From Robiginitomaculum sp. (GTDB lineage Bacteria; Pseudomonadota; Alphaproteobacteria; Caulobacterales; Maricaulaceae): a DNA stretch of 5,849 nucleotides. Numbering within the stretch: position 1 is the stretch's first letter; each line of letters opens with the position of its first letter. The stretch lies in contig JAESQI010000227.1 in the NCBI GenBank assembly GCA_016765255.1, positions 1-5,849 of the forward strand, written 5' to 3'. The notes below the pieces were generated by a model that did no database searches, was not told where the DNA came from, and saw nothing but the letters and a program-made list of their open reading frames with translations. Positions 1 to 5,834 of the stretch are shown piece after piece. Made by a program: the position numbers and the translations under genes.

Positions 1-294
1 ATTGCAAATGCAAAACCGAATTCGCAAATCCACTTAAACCCATCAGCCCCAACCGACGTGTCCCAAAACTTTACAAATTGGATGGACGGCGCACGTCTGA
101 AAGGCAAAAAAAGCAAAGAAAAATGCTACGGCGTAGCCTTGGCTGGTGAAAATGATTGCAAAGCTGGCGCTGGTACATCTTGCCAAGGCTCATCAACTTC
201 TGATTTTCAAGGCAATGCGTGGTCATATGTACCAAAAGGGACTTGTGCATTCATCATTACGCCGACTGCAAATGGATCCTTAACATCTATGTAA
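1..294 (+). CDS. bufA1: Bufferin-type DUF2282 protein (BufA1-like), 5' truncated
   Basis: The frame is open from base 1 to the TAA at 292-294, so the true start lies left of the window; the GTG at 58 is not needed as a start. The first residues read IANAKPNS, which looks like the end of a signal peptide with an A-x-A cleavage site, implying export to the periplasm. The mature part has the DUF2282 pattern: KCYGVALAGENDC, then TSCQG, then QGNAWSYVPKGTC, giving four cysteines. In characterised bufferins (known for the family, not shown here) such peptides bind copper after MNIO enzymes (BufB with BufC) convert some cysteines to thiooxazoles. A strong terminator follows the gene and a DoxX gene comes next, the usual last member of buf operons. 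No bufB or bufC lies between them; they may be upstream. The family assignment is firm; copper binding is inferred. Confidence 0.87.
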   Translation: MANAKPNSQIHLNPSAPTDVSQNFTNWMDGARLKGKKSKEKCYGVALAGENDCKAGAGTSCQGSSTSDFQGNAWSYVPKGTCAFIITPTANGSLTSM

Positions 295-317
295 TCGGCA
301 TTTGATGTACTGGCCGT

Positions 318-422
318 ATGTTCAAAAAAACTATGAACACATATTGGGACAACCCCTCGGGTTTGTCCCAATTTTTACTTGAGGCTAATACTAAGAGTTT
401 TAACGCACGGGTAATCGTATGA
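318..422 (+). other. Candidate 34-codon ORF running through the terminator into doxX
   Basis: An ATG at 318-320 opens a 34-codon frame (starting MFKKTMNTYW) that reads through the whole hairpin at 343-376. It stops at TGA 420-422, which overlaps the doxX ATG (419) in an ATGA arrangement. I see no good Shine-Dalgarno sequence before it and do not recognise the peptide. It could be a leader that couples translation across the terminator, or a chance open frame. Low confidence as a gene. Confidence 0.2.
343..376 (+). terminator. Intrinsic terminator between bufA1 and doxX
   Basis: ATTGGGACAA (343-352) pairs with TTGTCCCAAT (363-372), continuing through CCC/GGG with one bulged T and a three-base loop. 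A run of five T residues (372-376) follows directly. This is a textbook Rho-independent terminator 49 bases after the bufA1 stop. It would make bufA1 mRNA more abundant than the downstream doxX mRNA if read-through is partial, or it may end the transcript. A weak promoter-like pair (TTGTCC 363-368, 17 bases, TAATAC 386-391) overlaps its right arm and could start doxX transcription, but the -10 match is poor. Confidence 0.85.
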
Positions 423-946
423 CAAAAATACTGAGACGCTTTTCATCTCTTTTGACCTTTTGGTATCCATACGCGGATAAACTTAAATCTTTGTCTTTAC
501 TGGCTGCACGGTTATTTGTTGGCCGTGTATTTTTCAAGTCTGGCTTGGCCAAATGGAACGGGTTTTTAAAATTTAACCCTGACACGTATGATTTGTTTGA
601 ATATGAATTTTTCTGCCCTGATGAAATTCGCAAAGGCGCTTTGTATTTATGTGATAAGGCCGAAGGCGACTACACCAATGAAACTATGCGTTTCGTTATA
701 GACCGTTTCGCTAATTTAGCCGGCATTATGGAGGTCGCCTTGGGGTTAACTCTAATTCTTGGTCTCTATAGCCGTGTTGCCGCCCTTGGTCTTCTGGCCA
801 TGACTTTGTTCATTCAATTTTTTGTATTTACGGACGCCGCCACTTGGTGGGGGTCACATGCGTGGTGGTTTGCCGCCCTGTTTGTCATCCTCGGCCACGG
901 GCCCGGTTGGTTTTCGATAGATAAGCTCATGAAGATAGAAAAGTAA
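419..946 (+). CDS. DoxX-family membrane protein (BufD-like)
   Basis: This 175-aa inner-membrane protein has about four hydrophobic segments, near residues 25-44, 98-116, 119-137 and 147-160. DoxX hallmarks are the RLFVGRVFFKSGLAKW stretch in segment 1, ANLAGIMEVALGLTLILGL in segment 2, and the HGPGWFSID ending. DoxX proteins in buf operons are linked to redox or copper-stress physiology in the membrane; the exact reaction is unknown, so the role is inferred from the neighbouring bufA1. The loop between segments 1 and 2 (residues 45-97) looks longer than usual and carries Cys66 and Cys78, which could form a disulfide or bind metal. The ATG at 419 is chosen because it precedes the whole first segment; the ribosome site before it is weak. 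It lies 124 bases after bufA1, beyond a terminator. Confidence 0.85.
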   Translation: MTKILRRFSSLLTFWYPYADKLKSLSLLAARLFVGRVFFKSGLAKWNGFLKFNPDTYDLFEYEFFCPDEIRKGALYLCDKAEGDYTNETMRFVIDRFANLAGIMEVALGLTLILGLYSRVAALGLLAMTLFIQFFVFTDAATWWGSHAWWFAALFVILGHGPGWFSIDKLMKIEK

Positions 947-1118
947 TCAACACCCAAATTTGTGGACTTGTTACGGTTTAGTTCCAGGTTGTCACGAGTT
1001 ACCCGCTGACGCAACGACTCTGCTTGACCAAATCACTCGCGAAAGCCTTCTGCCTTGAATAACGTGCCTACTTAAGTCAATATGTCAGCGAAGATAGACA
1101 TGGTAACAGGAGCAAGGC
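947..1118 (+). promoter_or_regulatory. Intergenic region with weak promoter candidate and clear ribosome site
   Basis: These 172 bases hold no gene I can support. There is no clear terminator for doxX. A promoter candidate for the next gene is TTGAAT (1055-1060), a 17-base spacer, and CAATAT (1078-1083); the -10 matches the sigma-70 consensus at only three of six positions. A good Shine-Dalgarno sequence, AGGAG at 1108-1112, sits six bases before the ATG at 1119 and decides that start over the in-frame ATG at 1131. Confidence 0.35.
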
Positions 1119-2417
1119 ATGGACAATAATATGTCAAGAACGGATGGGTTCACGATCTCCAGACGGGTGTTTTTAGGCGGCGCGGCGGCGCTAGGCATGG
1201 CCCTTAACGGGTGTTCCGAAATGGCTCATGAAATCACGGGCAACAATGCCAGCGATGAAGTTTTCTGGGCACAAATTGCCCGTGATTTTGATGTGGCTTC
1301 GGATGTAAACAATCTGGAAAATGGCTATTGGGGTCTGATGTCCCGTCCTGTGCTTGAACAATATCTGGAAAACACCCGGCTGGTGAATACCCGAAATTCG
1401 TATTATGCCAGACGCGCCTACAAGGATGACTACCAGGAAATCGTTGCCAAGGTCGCGTCTTCGGTGGGGGCAGATCCTTCTGAAATCGTGATTACCAGAG
1501 GGGCAACCGAAGCCCTGCAAGGGCTGATTCGTGGGTATAATCGCCTCCAGCCCGGTGACAGCGTCATGATGGTTGATCTTGATTATTACTCGATGCGGGC
1601 AGAAATGCGGGCATTGGCGGCGCAAAACCAATGCGGTGTGGTCGATCTGGAAATTCCCGAACCTGTCGCATATGATGGTGTGTTGGCTTTTTACGAGAAG
1701 GCTCTCACCGATCATCCGCAGGTGCGATTGTTATTGCTAACCCATATCGGGCACCGTACCGGATTGATGATGCCCGTCAAACAGATCACCAAAATGGCGC
1801 GCCAACATGGTGTAGATGTGATCGTTGACGTCGCGCATTCCTTTGGTCAAATTGATATTAAAATTGACGATATCGGCGGTGATTTTATCGGATTTAACTT
1901 ACACAAATGGATTGGCGCACCAGTTGGAGTCGGCGTGATGTATATCAAAAAACAGCGTTTGCAGGACATTAGCCCTAATCCATCAGCCGAAGGCAATGAG
2001 CTAGGCACGACCCCGGGAAGGGTACACTCTGGAACTGTTAATTTTGCTGCGGTGATGACATTGCCTGCGGCCTTTGAATATCATGATCAGGTGGGCGGCG
2101 CGCAAATCGAGCAACGATTGCGATATTTGCGTTCGTTGTGGGTCAATGAGCTAAAAGACCTAGACGGGATACAGGTGCTAACCCCCGAAGATGACCGACT
2201 GCACGCTGGGATCACCTCATTTCGTTTGCGCGGCCGCACTAGTGTTGCTGACAATAAGGCAATTGTGGAACGATTGCTGGCGGATCACAATATTTTCACC
2301 ACCCACCGCGACGGTGTCGCCAAAGGTGCCTGTGTGCGCGTGACCCCTGCCATCTATAACAGTGCCGATGATATAGCCAAATTGGTCCAAGCTTTACGAA
2401 AACTAGCGCCAGTGTGA
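1119..2417 (+). CDS. Tat-exported PLP-dependent aminotransferase class V (PvdN / isopenicillin N epimerase-like)
   Basis: This 432-aa protein begins with a twin-arginine signal, SRRVFLGG (residues 14-21), a hydrophobic stretch and LNGC (29-32), a lipobox-like site. It is therefore probably exported folded, with cofactor, and anchored as a lipoprotein. The rest is a fold-type I PLP enzyme of class V. TRGATEALQG (126-135) matches the phosphate-binding loop, Asp237 and His240 in VDVAHSFG hold the pyridine ring, Lys263 in NLHKWIGAP is the Schiff-base lysine, and Arg407 in CVRVTPAIYN fits the substrate carboxylate site. Length and layout resemble PvdN, the Tat-exported periplasmic pyoverdine enzyme, and CefD. 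No siderophore genes are visible, so the substrate is unknown. AGGAG six bases upstream supports the ATG at 1119. The frame is intact, and a hairpin terminator follows 38 bases after the stop. Confidence 0.9.
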   Translation: MDNNMSRTDGFTISRRVFLGGAAALGMALNGCSEMAHEITGNNASDEVFWAQIARDFDVASDVNNLENGYWGLMSRPVLEQYLENTRLVNTRNSYYARRAYKDDYQEIVAKVASSVGADPSEIVITRGATEALQGLIRGYNRLQPGDSVMMVDLDYYSMRAEMRALAAQNQCGVVDLEIPEPVAYDGVLAFYEKALTDHPQVRLLLLTHIGHRTGLMMPVKQITKMARQHGVDVIVDVAHSFGQIDIKIDDIGGDFIGFNLHKWIGAPVGVGVMYIKKQRLQDISPNPSAEGNELGTTPGRVHSGTVNFAAVMTLPAAFEYHDQVGGAQIEQRLRYLRSLWVNELKDLDGIQVLTPEDDRLHAGITSFRLRGRTSVADNKAIVERLLADHNIFTTHRDGVAKGACVRVTPAIYNSADDIAKLVQALRKLAPV

Positions 2418-2455
2418 GCTGGGATTTAAAAAGGCTAAAAGAGTATAGTGCAGAA

Positions 2456-2508
2456 AACAAATAAGGCGGGGCGAGCCATTATCCGCCCGCCTGATTTGTT
2501 GTATATTT
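2456..2508 (+). terminator. Long hairpin terminator, probably bidirectional
   Basis: AACAAAT (2456-2462) pairs with ATTTGTT (2494-2500), and after one mismatch AGGCGGG (2464-2470) pairs with CCCGCCT (2486-2492), around a 15-base loop. The plus side continues GTATATTT, and on the minus side the stem runs into a T4 stretch. It lies between the convergent aminotransferase gene and the minus-strand array, so it can end transcripts from both sides. Confidence 0.75.
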
Positions 2509-2526
2509 AACGCAGCGTAGGATCAT
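2479..2526 (-). other. Vestigial 15-codon ORF beginning MILR
   Basis: ATG at 2526 opens a 15-codon frame beginning MILRCVKYTT and ends at TAA 2481-2479 inside the terminator hairpin. Its first four codons (ATGATCCTACGC) match the starts at 5652, 3923 and 3164. It is probably the stump of a further array gene that has been lost, not a functional peptide. Confidence 0.3.
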
Positions 2527-2574
2527 TTGAATTTTTCAGGTCTGCTTCGATGATACGTTTTATGGCCTATTGCT
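2515..2574 (-). repeat. Array junction repeat, copy 3 (matches 4908-4968)
   Basis: About 60 bases match 4908-4968 at roughly 54 of 61 aligned positions by eye, including one single-base gap. The repeat covers the last codons of one minus-strand gene (IIEADLKN here, IIEAELEKFQ in the other copy), the ATGA stop/start overlap, and the first MILR codons of the next gene. It marks duplicated gene ends rather than a mobile element. Confidence 0.8.
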
Positions 2575-2645
2575 TCTAGGAGGCTTCACACTTGTATTCG
2601 CGGTTTTGCAGCTTTCGACTTTACTATATTCATAAAACCGCTTCA
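2523..2645 (-). pseudogene. Remnant of a DUF6090-like gene 3' end
   Basis: On the minus strand, directly after the stop of the membrane protein at 2643, pieces in different frames resemble the C-terminus of the 5652-4916 protein: KRFYEYSKV, then KLQNREYKCEAS, then AIKRIIEADLKN. Two TAG codons and a missing G near 2537 (CTGAAAAATTC here, CTGGAAAAATTC at 4916) break the frame, so the ancestral TGA at 2525-2523 is no longer reached in phase. Only about 40 codons remain. The nucleotide match near 2515-2574 makes the relationship firm; the more distal part is weaker. Confidence 0.6.
2600..2641. repeat. Inverted repeat, 8-base arms
   Basis: GCGGTTTT (2600-2607) and AAAACCGC (2634-2641) are perfect inverted arms around a 26-base loop, lying inside the decayed gene remnant. 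Neither side has a T run, so it does not look like an intrinsic terminator. Function unknown, possibly chance. Confidence 0.35.
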
Positions 2646-3129
2646 GTCCTTAGCACTTAGCAGTAAGATAAAATTTTGTATGCCCATGGCCAATTGTTGC
2701 AATAGGCCAAGAATGAATATCATTTCCAGCCAAGGTAAAACCAATGAGGCGGCTAAAAATTGGCTGACCATAAACAAAAAACAAATGAAGACAGTAACTT
2801 TATGGATGTTGGATATAACCCCAGTTTTTTTTAACAACCACGAAAAACCCGATAAAATTTATCAAATGCAGTGTGCCTAAAAATAGGTTTGACATGCGCC
2901 AGACAGTTTGCGCCGAACTGATCTCCAGCGCAAGCAAACCTGGAATAAAACTACAAAACAAAGCCGTTAGCGGCGTTACAACCATGGCGTAGAACTGTGT
3001 CCGTTCATATCCTGATCACTGGCTTTACGCCCGCCGACCAAACACCGAAACCACACCGGTAAACCCAATGATTGCCAATGACAATTGCGCAATAGTCATC
3101 AATGTGCCGTTGGATGTAAGCTCTAACAT
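2643..3129 (-). pseudogene. Small integral membrane protein, broken by three frameshifts
   Basis: Starting at ATG 3129 (MLELTSNGTLM), the first 34 codons encode a hydrophobic helix (TIAQLSLAIIGFTGVVSVFG) and then meet TAA (3027-3025) and TGA (3018-3016). Reading past an extra G in the GGG run at 3030-3032 gives RKASDQDM. Restoring a missing base near 3005-3007 gives ERTQFYAMVVTPL in the original frame. A third shift at the A8 run (2832-2825) moves from NWGYIQHP-stop to KKTGVISNIHK and on to the stop at 2645-2643. Corrected, it is about 161 aa with four or so membrane helices, an unnamed family I recall as small bacterial membrane proteins with a GFSGVV-like first helix. It follows the DUF6090-like pseudogene through a 13-codon bridging ORF. 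Function unknown. Confidence 0.7.
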
Positions 3130-3164
3130 TTTACAATCTTACGAGTTGTTTGGCGTAGGATCAT
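3123..3164 (-). other. 13-codon bridging mini-ORF beginning MILR
   Basis: ATG at 3164 overlaps the ancestral TGA (3163-3161) of the preceding gene as ATGA. It encodes MILRQTTRKIVKC and stops at TAG 3125-3123, overlapping the next start (ATG 3129) within ATGTTAG. A GGAG lies eight bases before it. It may be the stump of a deleted DUF6090-like gene that now only passes ribosomes to the next start. Confidence 0.4.
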
Positions 3165-3182
3165 TGGTTTTTCTCCAGATCT
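3153..3182 (-). repeat. Array junction repeat, copy 2 (short)
   Basis: Thirty bases resemble the junctions at 4908 and 2515, covering the gene end LEKNQ-stop, the ATGA overlap and the MILR start. The match fades upstream into the coding sequence. It supports a common origin of the array junctions. Confidence 0.65.
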
Positions 3183-3923
3183 TTATCAATTGTAGCAATT
3201 ACGGCATCTCCATAAACGATTTGGTTGCCGAGCATTTGTAAATTCAATGTTGGCACCAATCCAGTATGTTAATTGCGGGTGCAGTTCTGAATGGGTGCGG
3301 ATATTATCAAGAATACTGCGCGCCTCTGCCTCTGTGATACTTGCCGAGCAATCTGTTATATAAATCTCTCCGCCGTTCGCAGTATCATGGCAATCTCGCC
3401 AAAGACCTCGTAGGGCAGAGGGCGGAATCAACCCGCGAATACGTTCGCGAAATTCAGGCAAATTCTGTGTTGTAATGAAAGTTGCACCGGTTGCAGTGGC
3501 ATAAATTTTCATTTTAGTTTTAATTTCGGTAGAATTTGGCAAGACAAGTTTTTGCATTTCTTCAAAAACCGAAAGGGAAATCGGCCTCGCAGCCACTTGG
3601 GAAGCATGGAAAAAATCAACCAGCAGACGCCAACAATCTACAACGCAAGTTACGTCTTGCTCAGGAAATGCCAGTGAGCGCTCTCCTGATGCTATTGTGA
3701 TATTCATCAGGCCAAGGTTTGATTATACAATTAAATTACTGGCGATAACTTCACCGCGAAGCTCCACAAGATAGGCACGTTCGCTCTACTGCGTAGCCCG
3801 CGCCACACTCCAATTGCTCACTTGTAAACCAACAAAGACACCAATCACAACGATTAAAAAATCGATTAAAATGGCCGTCCATTCTTGGTTCCGGACATGT
3901 TTTATAACGCGGCGTAAGATCAT
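3161..3923 (-). pseudogene. DUF6090-like membrane protein, two in-frame stops and a frameshift
   Basis: ATG 3923 overlaps the TGA of the Pr6Pr gene (ATGA), with GGAG eight bases upstream. The N-terminus MILRRVIKHVRNQEW leads into one membrane helix (about residues 16-35) and VSNW, matching the paralogue at 5652. A TAG (3788-3786, codon 46) follows; the frame continues with SERAYLVELRGEVIASN until a TAA (3725-3723, codon 67). It then runs open for 173 codons from 3707, including CWRLLVDFFHASQ, GLWRDCHD and SITEAEARSILDNI. Near 3245-3262 one extra base diverts it to a stop at 3186. The other frame gives LQMLGNQIVYGDAV and LEKNQ, ending at TGA 3163-3161 over the next ATG. Corrected length is about 253 aa. 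The middle part differs from the other paralogue, so it is a distinct subtype. Function unknown; a short product could start at 3707. Confidence 0.75.
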
Positions 3924-4558
3924 GGGATGGTCTCCGGCTTTGAAAGTTTACTGCCTAAGGTAATAAAGACCGCACCGCCTATAACATAAAGCATCAAAAA
4001 CCCAATCATATTGATAAATACACCGAACAAGCCAAGCTCGGATACGTTTAAAAACGGGTAAGGATAAACCCCGCTGAGCGCCCCACGTATTATCGTGTAA
4101 ACACCGTAAAGGGTCGGATAGATCAGCCAATAGGGTATATGGGCAAACCGCAATGAGCGTTTGGATGTATAGAAAACCCAATCAAATAAATACCATATGG
4201 GAAGCACGGTGTGTAACGCTATGTCGGTAATGAACTGCAAGCCTTGCGGATCCCACAAATCCCGCAGCATTATGTGATAAACAATAGCAACGAATGAAAT
4301 GTATAGAGCAATTGCTGCACGCACAGCAGGCTTGGTGAAAATCCCGTTCAGTTTTGTGGTGGGCGCGAGCAGCGGCGCAGTAAATGCCAACACAACCAAT
4401 ATATTGGTCAAGATGGTAAAATAGCTAAAATAACTAATCGTCGCAGCCGCTAAATTTGCATGTTCGCCTTCGCTCACCACAAGAAAGTATTGCGCTACCA
4501 AAGTTGCCCAGCCTATCAGTGCGCCCAATGTTCTAAACAAAACTGTGCCAGACATCAT
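3920..4558 (-). CDS. Pr6Pr-family six-helix membrane protein, intact
   Basis: This 212-aa protein has about six membrane segments, near residues 6-28, 40-64, 79-98, 110-131, 142-161 and 178-202. Family hallmarks are ISYFSYFTILTNILVVL, the DIALHTVLPIWYLFDW segment with His116, and IYPTLYGVYTIIRGALSG followed by YPYPFLNV. Pr6Pr proteins have no established biochemical role that I can name. The first ATG (4558) overlaps the ancestral TGA (4557-4555) of the preceding pseudogene; GGAGG ten bases upstream, within the broken gene, supports it, and ATG 4555 is the alternative. Its TGA (3922-3920) overlaps the next ATG. It is the only member of the array with an uninterrupted frame, suggesting that it alone is still under selection. 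Confidence 0.88.
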   Translation of the reverse strand: MMSGTVLFRTLGALIGWATLVAQYFLVVSEGEHANLAAATISYFSYFTILTNILVVLAFTAPLLAPTTKLNGIFTKPAVRAAIALYISFVAIVYHIMLRDLWDPQGLQFITDIALHTVLPIWYLFDWVFYTSKRSLRFAHIPYWLIYPTLYGVYTIIRGALSGVYPYPFLNVSELGLFGVFINMIGFLMLYVIGGAVFITLGSKLSKPETIP

Positions 4559-4919
4559 GGTGTTTTCCCCTCCGGCTCTATGCCGAGTTCCTCTTGTAAT
4601 AGTTTCTTAGTATGCGCCAGCTTTTCAAGCGCTGTATCGTTCCATTCAATATAAAGCCGGGTATGGATCTGGTCATAGTTAAGGCACCGCGAAATTTTGT
4701 ATCGGCGCACAGAACCTCAAAATCGAGTGCTATATCTTCCCACCCTATTTTTACGGAAGTCTTCAATTCAATATCGCTGACTACGACAACCCAAGCATCC
4801 ATATAGGCCAAAGACGGGCCAACGCGTGCAGCAATGGACAGAATTAACCTTTGTTCATTTTGCGCTTCTACGCGCAGAGTATTTAAACTATCCTTTAAGT
4901 GGATATTGCGCAGGATCAT
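4555..4919 (-). pseudogene. C-terminal half of a DUF6090-like paralogue, frameshifted
   Basis: From ATG 4919 the frame reads MILRNIHLKDSLNTLRVEAQ and on to DFEVLCADTKFRGAL. One missing base near 4679-4682 then sends it to a false stop at 4578. In the other frame the protein continues NYDQIHTRLYIEW, ALEKLAHTKKLLQEEL, ending at TGA 4557-4555, which overlaps the Pr6Pr ATG. Corrected length is about 121 aa, with no membrane helix. MILRNIHLKDSL aligns with IIRSVELRSAL in the middle of the 5652 protein, and DFEVLCADTKF with EFDALCNDDEF near its end. It is thus the second half of a paralogue lacking helix and linker. The start overlaps the end of the upstream gene. Function unknown; the 113-aa frameshifted product may still be made. 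Confidence 0.7.
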
Positions 4920-4968
4920 TGGAATTTTTCCAGCTCTGCTTCGATGATGAGTTTTATGGCCTCTTGCT
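4908..4968 (-). repeat. Array junction repeat, copy 1
   Basis: This is the best-preserved junction. It covers the gene end IIEAELEKFQ-stop, the ATGA overlap (stop 4918-4916, start 4919) and the MILR codons. It is nearly matched at 2515-2574 and partly at 3153-3182, in the same orientation. Confidence 0.8.
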
Positions 4969-5652
4969 GCTCAATCTCTAAAATTGTTCGCGCTAGACGA
5001 TCGAAGCTATAGGCCCGAATAAGCGAAATCGAACGCGAGAATTCATCATCATTGCACAATGCATCGAACTCAAAAATAATTTCATCAACGCTCATATCGT
5101 CATTGCCAAATTTAGGCCTGAAAGATTGAAAACGAATTTATTATCTATTTTAATAATATGCGGCATTGTGCGCAGAACAATTTTATCATCAATAATAACG
5201 GTTTCGTTGAGGTATACCTCATGCTCTGCAAGTGCGCTCCTCAATTCAACGCTTCTAATAATAAGTGTTTTTCCCGTCGCATTAAGCTCATCCATGACAG
5301 TGCGAGACAGCGCAGGCGGCAGTAATTTTCCCAAGGAAAATAGACCATTTGCAAATATATACGCATGATCCAGCGCCATTTGACATTTGGATAAATCGTC
5401 CAGCATGATGCGCGTGTAATTACCCTGCCGTTTTAAAAATTCAACGTTCCCGGTATTGCGGCTTATAGAACTTGTAATATCGTCGTGCAGCCGCCCTAAA
5501 TATTGATGCTCTTCGGCCCGTTCCAAGCGCCCCTCATTCCAACTTTGCACCTGAAGGCCAAAGAAGATACCAACCATCACCACAATCACATCAAGCCCAA
5601 CGGCGAACCAGTTTTGGTCGTTGATATGTTTCGTAAATCGACGAAGTATCAT
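4916..5652 (-). pseudogene. DUF6090-like single-helix membrane protein, one frameshift
   Basis: First gene of the minus-strand array. From ATG 5652 it reads MILRRFTKHINDQNWFAVG, one membrane helix (about residues 16-35) and VQSWNEGR, the pattern I recall for DUF6090-type proteins. A helical, probably extracytoplasmic region follows, with FANGLFSLGKLLPPALSRTV and IIRSVELRSAL. The frame ends early at 5094-5092 (186 aa). Restoring one A at the AAA run (5139-5137) gives IRFQSFRPKFGNDDMSVDE, EFDALCNDDEFSRS and IIEAELEKFQ, ending at TGA 4918-4916, about 245 aa in all. The tail could also be a separate 59-aa gene from ATG 5095 (ATGA overlap), but homology to the neighbouring paralogue favours one gene. 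The ribosome site is weak; a promoter lies just upstream. Function unknown. Confidence 0.75.
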
Positions 5653-5834
5653 GTATTGGCCCCGAGTTTTTTACGAGTTTACCGCAATCATTTGATTTGT
5701 CAAAATTCTACACCGCCATCGAGATGTGAGGAGAGTAACCTTCAAACTGTAACGACGTGGGTTGGGGAACGGATAAGAATCCGCTAGATATCAAGAGGCG
5801 CGGAAGGCCGAAGGCCTGACAGGGAAAGTAAAAA
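5653..5834. other. Intergenic region between the tRNA and the minus-strand array
   Basis: I see no supportable gene here. Besides the promoter at 5676-5703 it holds two short perfect hairpins: CGGAT-AAGA-ATCCG (5770-5783) and AGGCC-GAA-GGCCT (5805-5817). Neither has a T tail. On the minus strand a T5 run (5834-5830) follows directly after the tRNA end. Confidence 0.5.
5676..5703 (-). promoter_or_regulatory. Candidate sigma-70 promoter for the minus-strand array
   Basis: On the minus strand a perfect -35 box TTGACA (5703-5698) is followed by a 16-base spacer and TAAACT (5681-5676), four of six matches to the -10 consensus. Transcription would begin near 5670, leaving a leader of under 20 bases before ATG 5652. 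Confidence 0.45.

Noticed and set aside
1191..1715. 174-codon open frame on the minus strand inside the aminotransferase gene
   Set aside because: It opposes a gene with clear catalytic motifs; its residues show no recognisable family and reflect the complementary frame.
2680..2880. 66-codon plus-strand frame
   Set aside because: It lies opposite the broken membrane protein, whose hydrophobic helices make the minus strand the coding one.
3161..3923. Stop-codon readthrough or an alternative genetic code
   Set aside because: Both TAG and TAA interrupt the frame, a frameshift follows, and neighbouring intact genes end normally at TAA and TGA.
2515..4968. CRISPR array or insertion sequence as explanation for the repeated junctions
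   Set aside because: The copies are hundreds of bases apart at irregular intervals, sit at gene ends, and have no transposase or terminal inverted repeats.
4916..5095. Separate 59-aa gene starting at ATG 5095, overlapping the upstream stop as ATGA
   Set aside because: The residues before that ATG in the same frame (RFQSFRPKFGNDD) also look coding, and the region aligns with the C-terminal part of the neighbouring paralogue, so a frameshift inside one gene explains it better.
5503..5787. 94-codon plus-strand frame
   Set aside because: Its first half is antisense to the start of the DUF6090-like gene and the rest is intergenic; no ribosome site or family pattern was seen.
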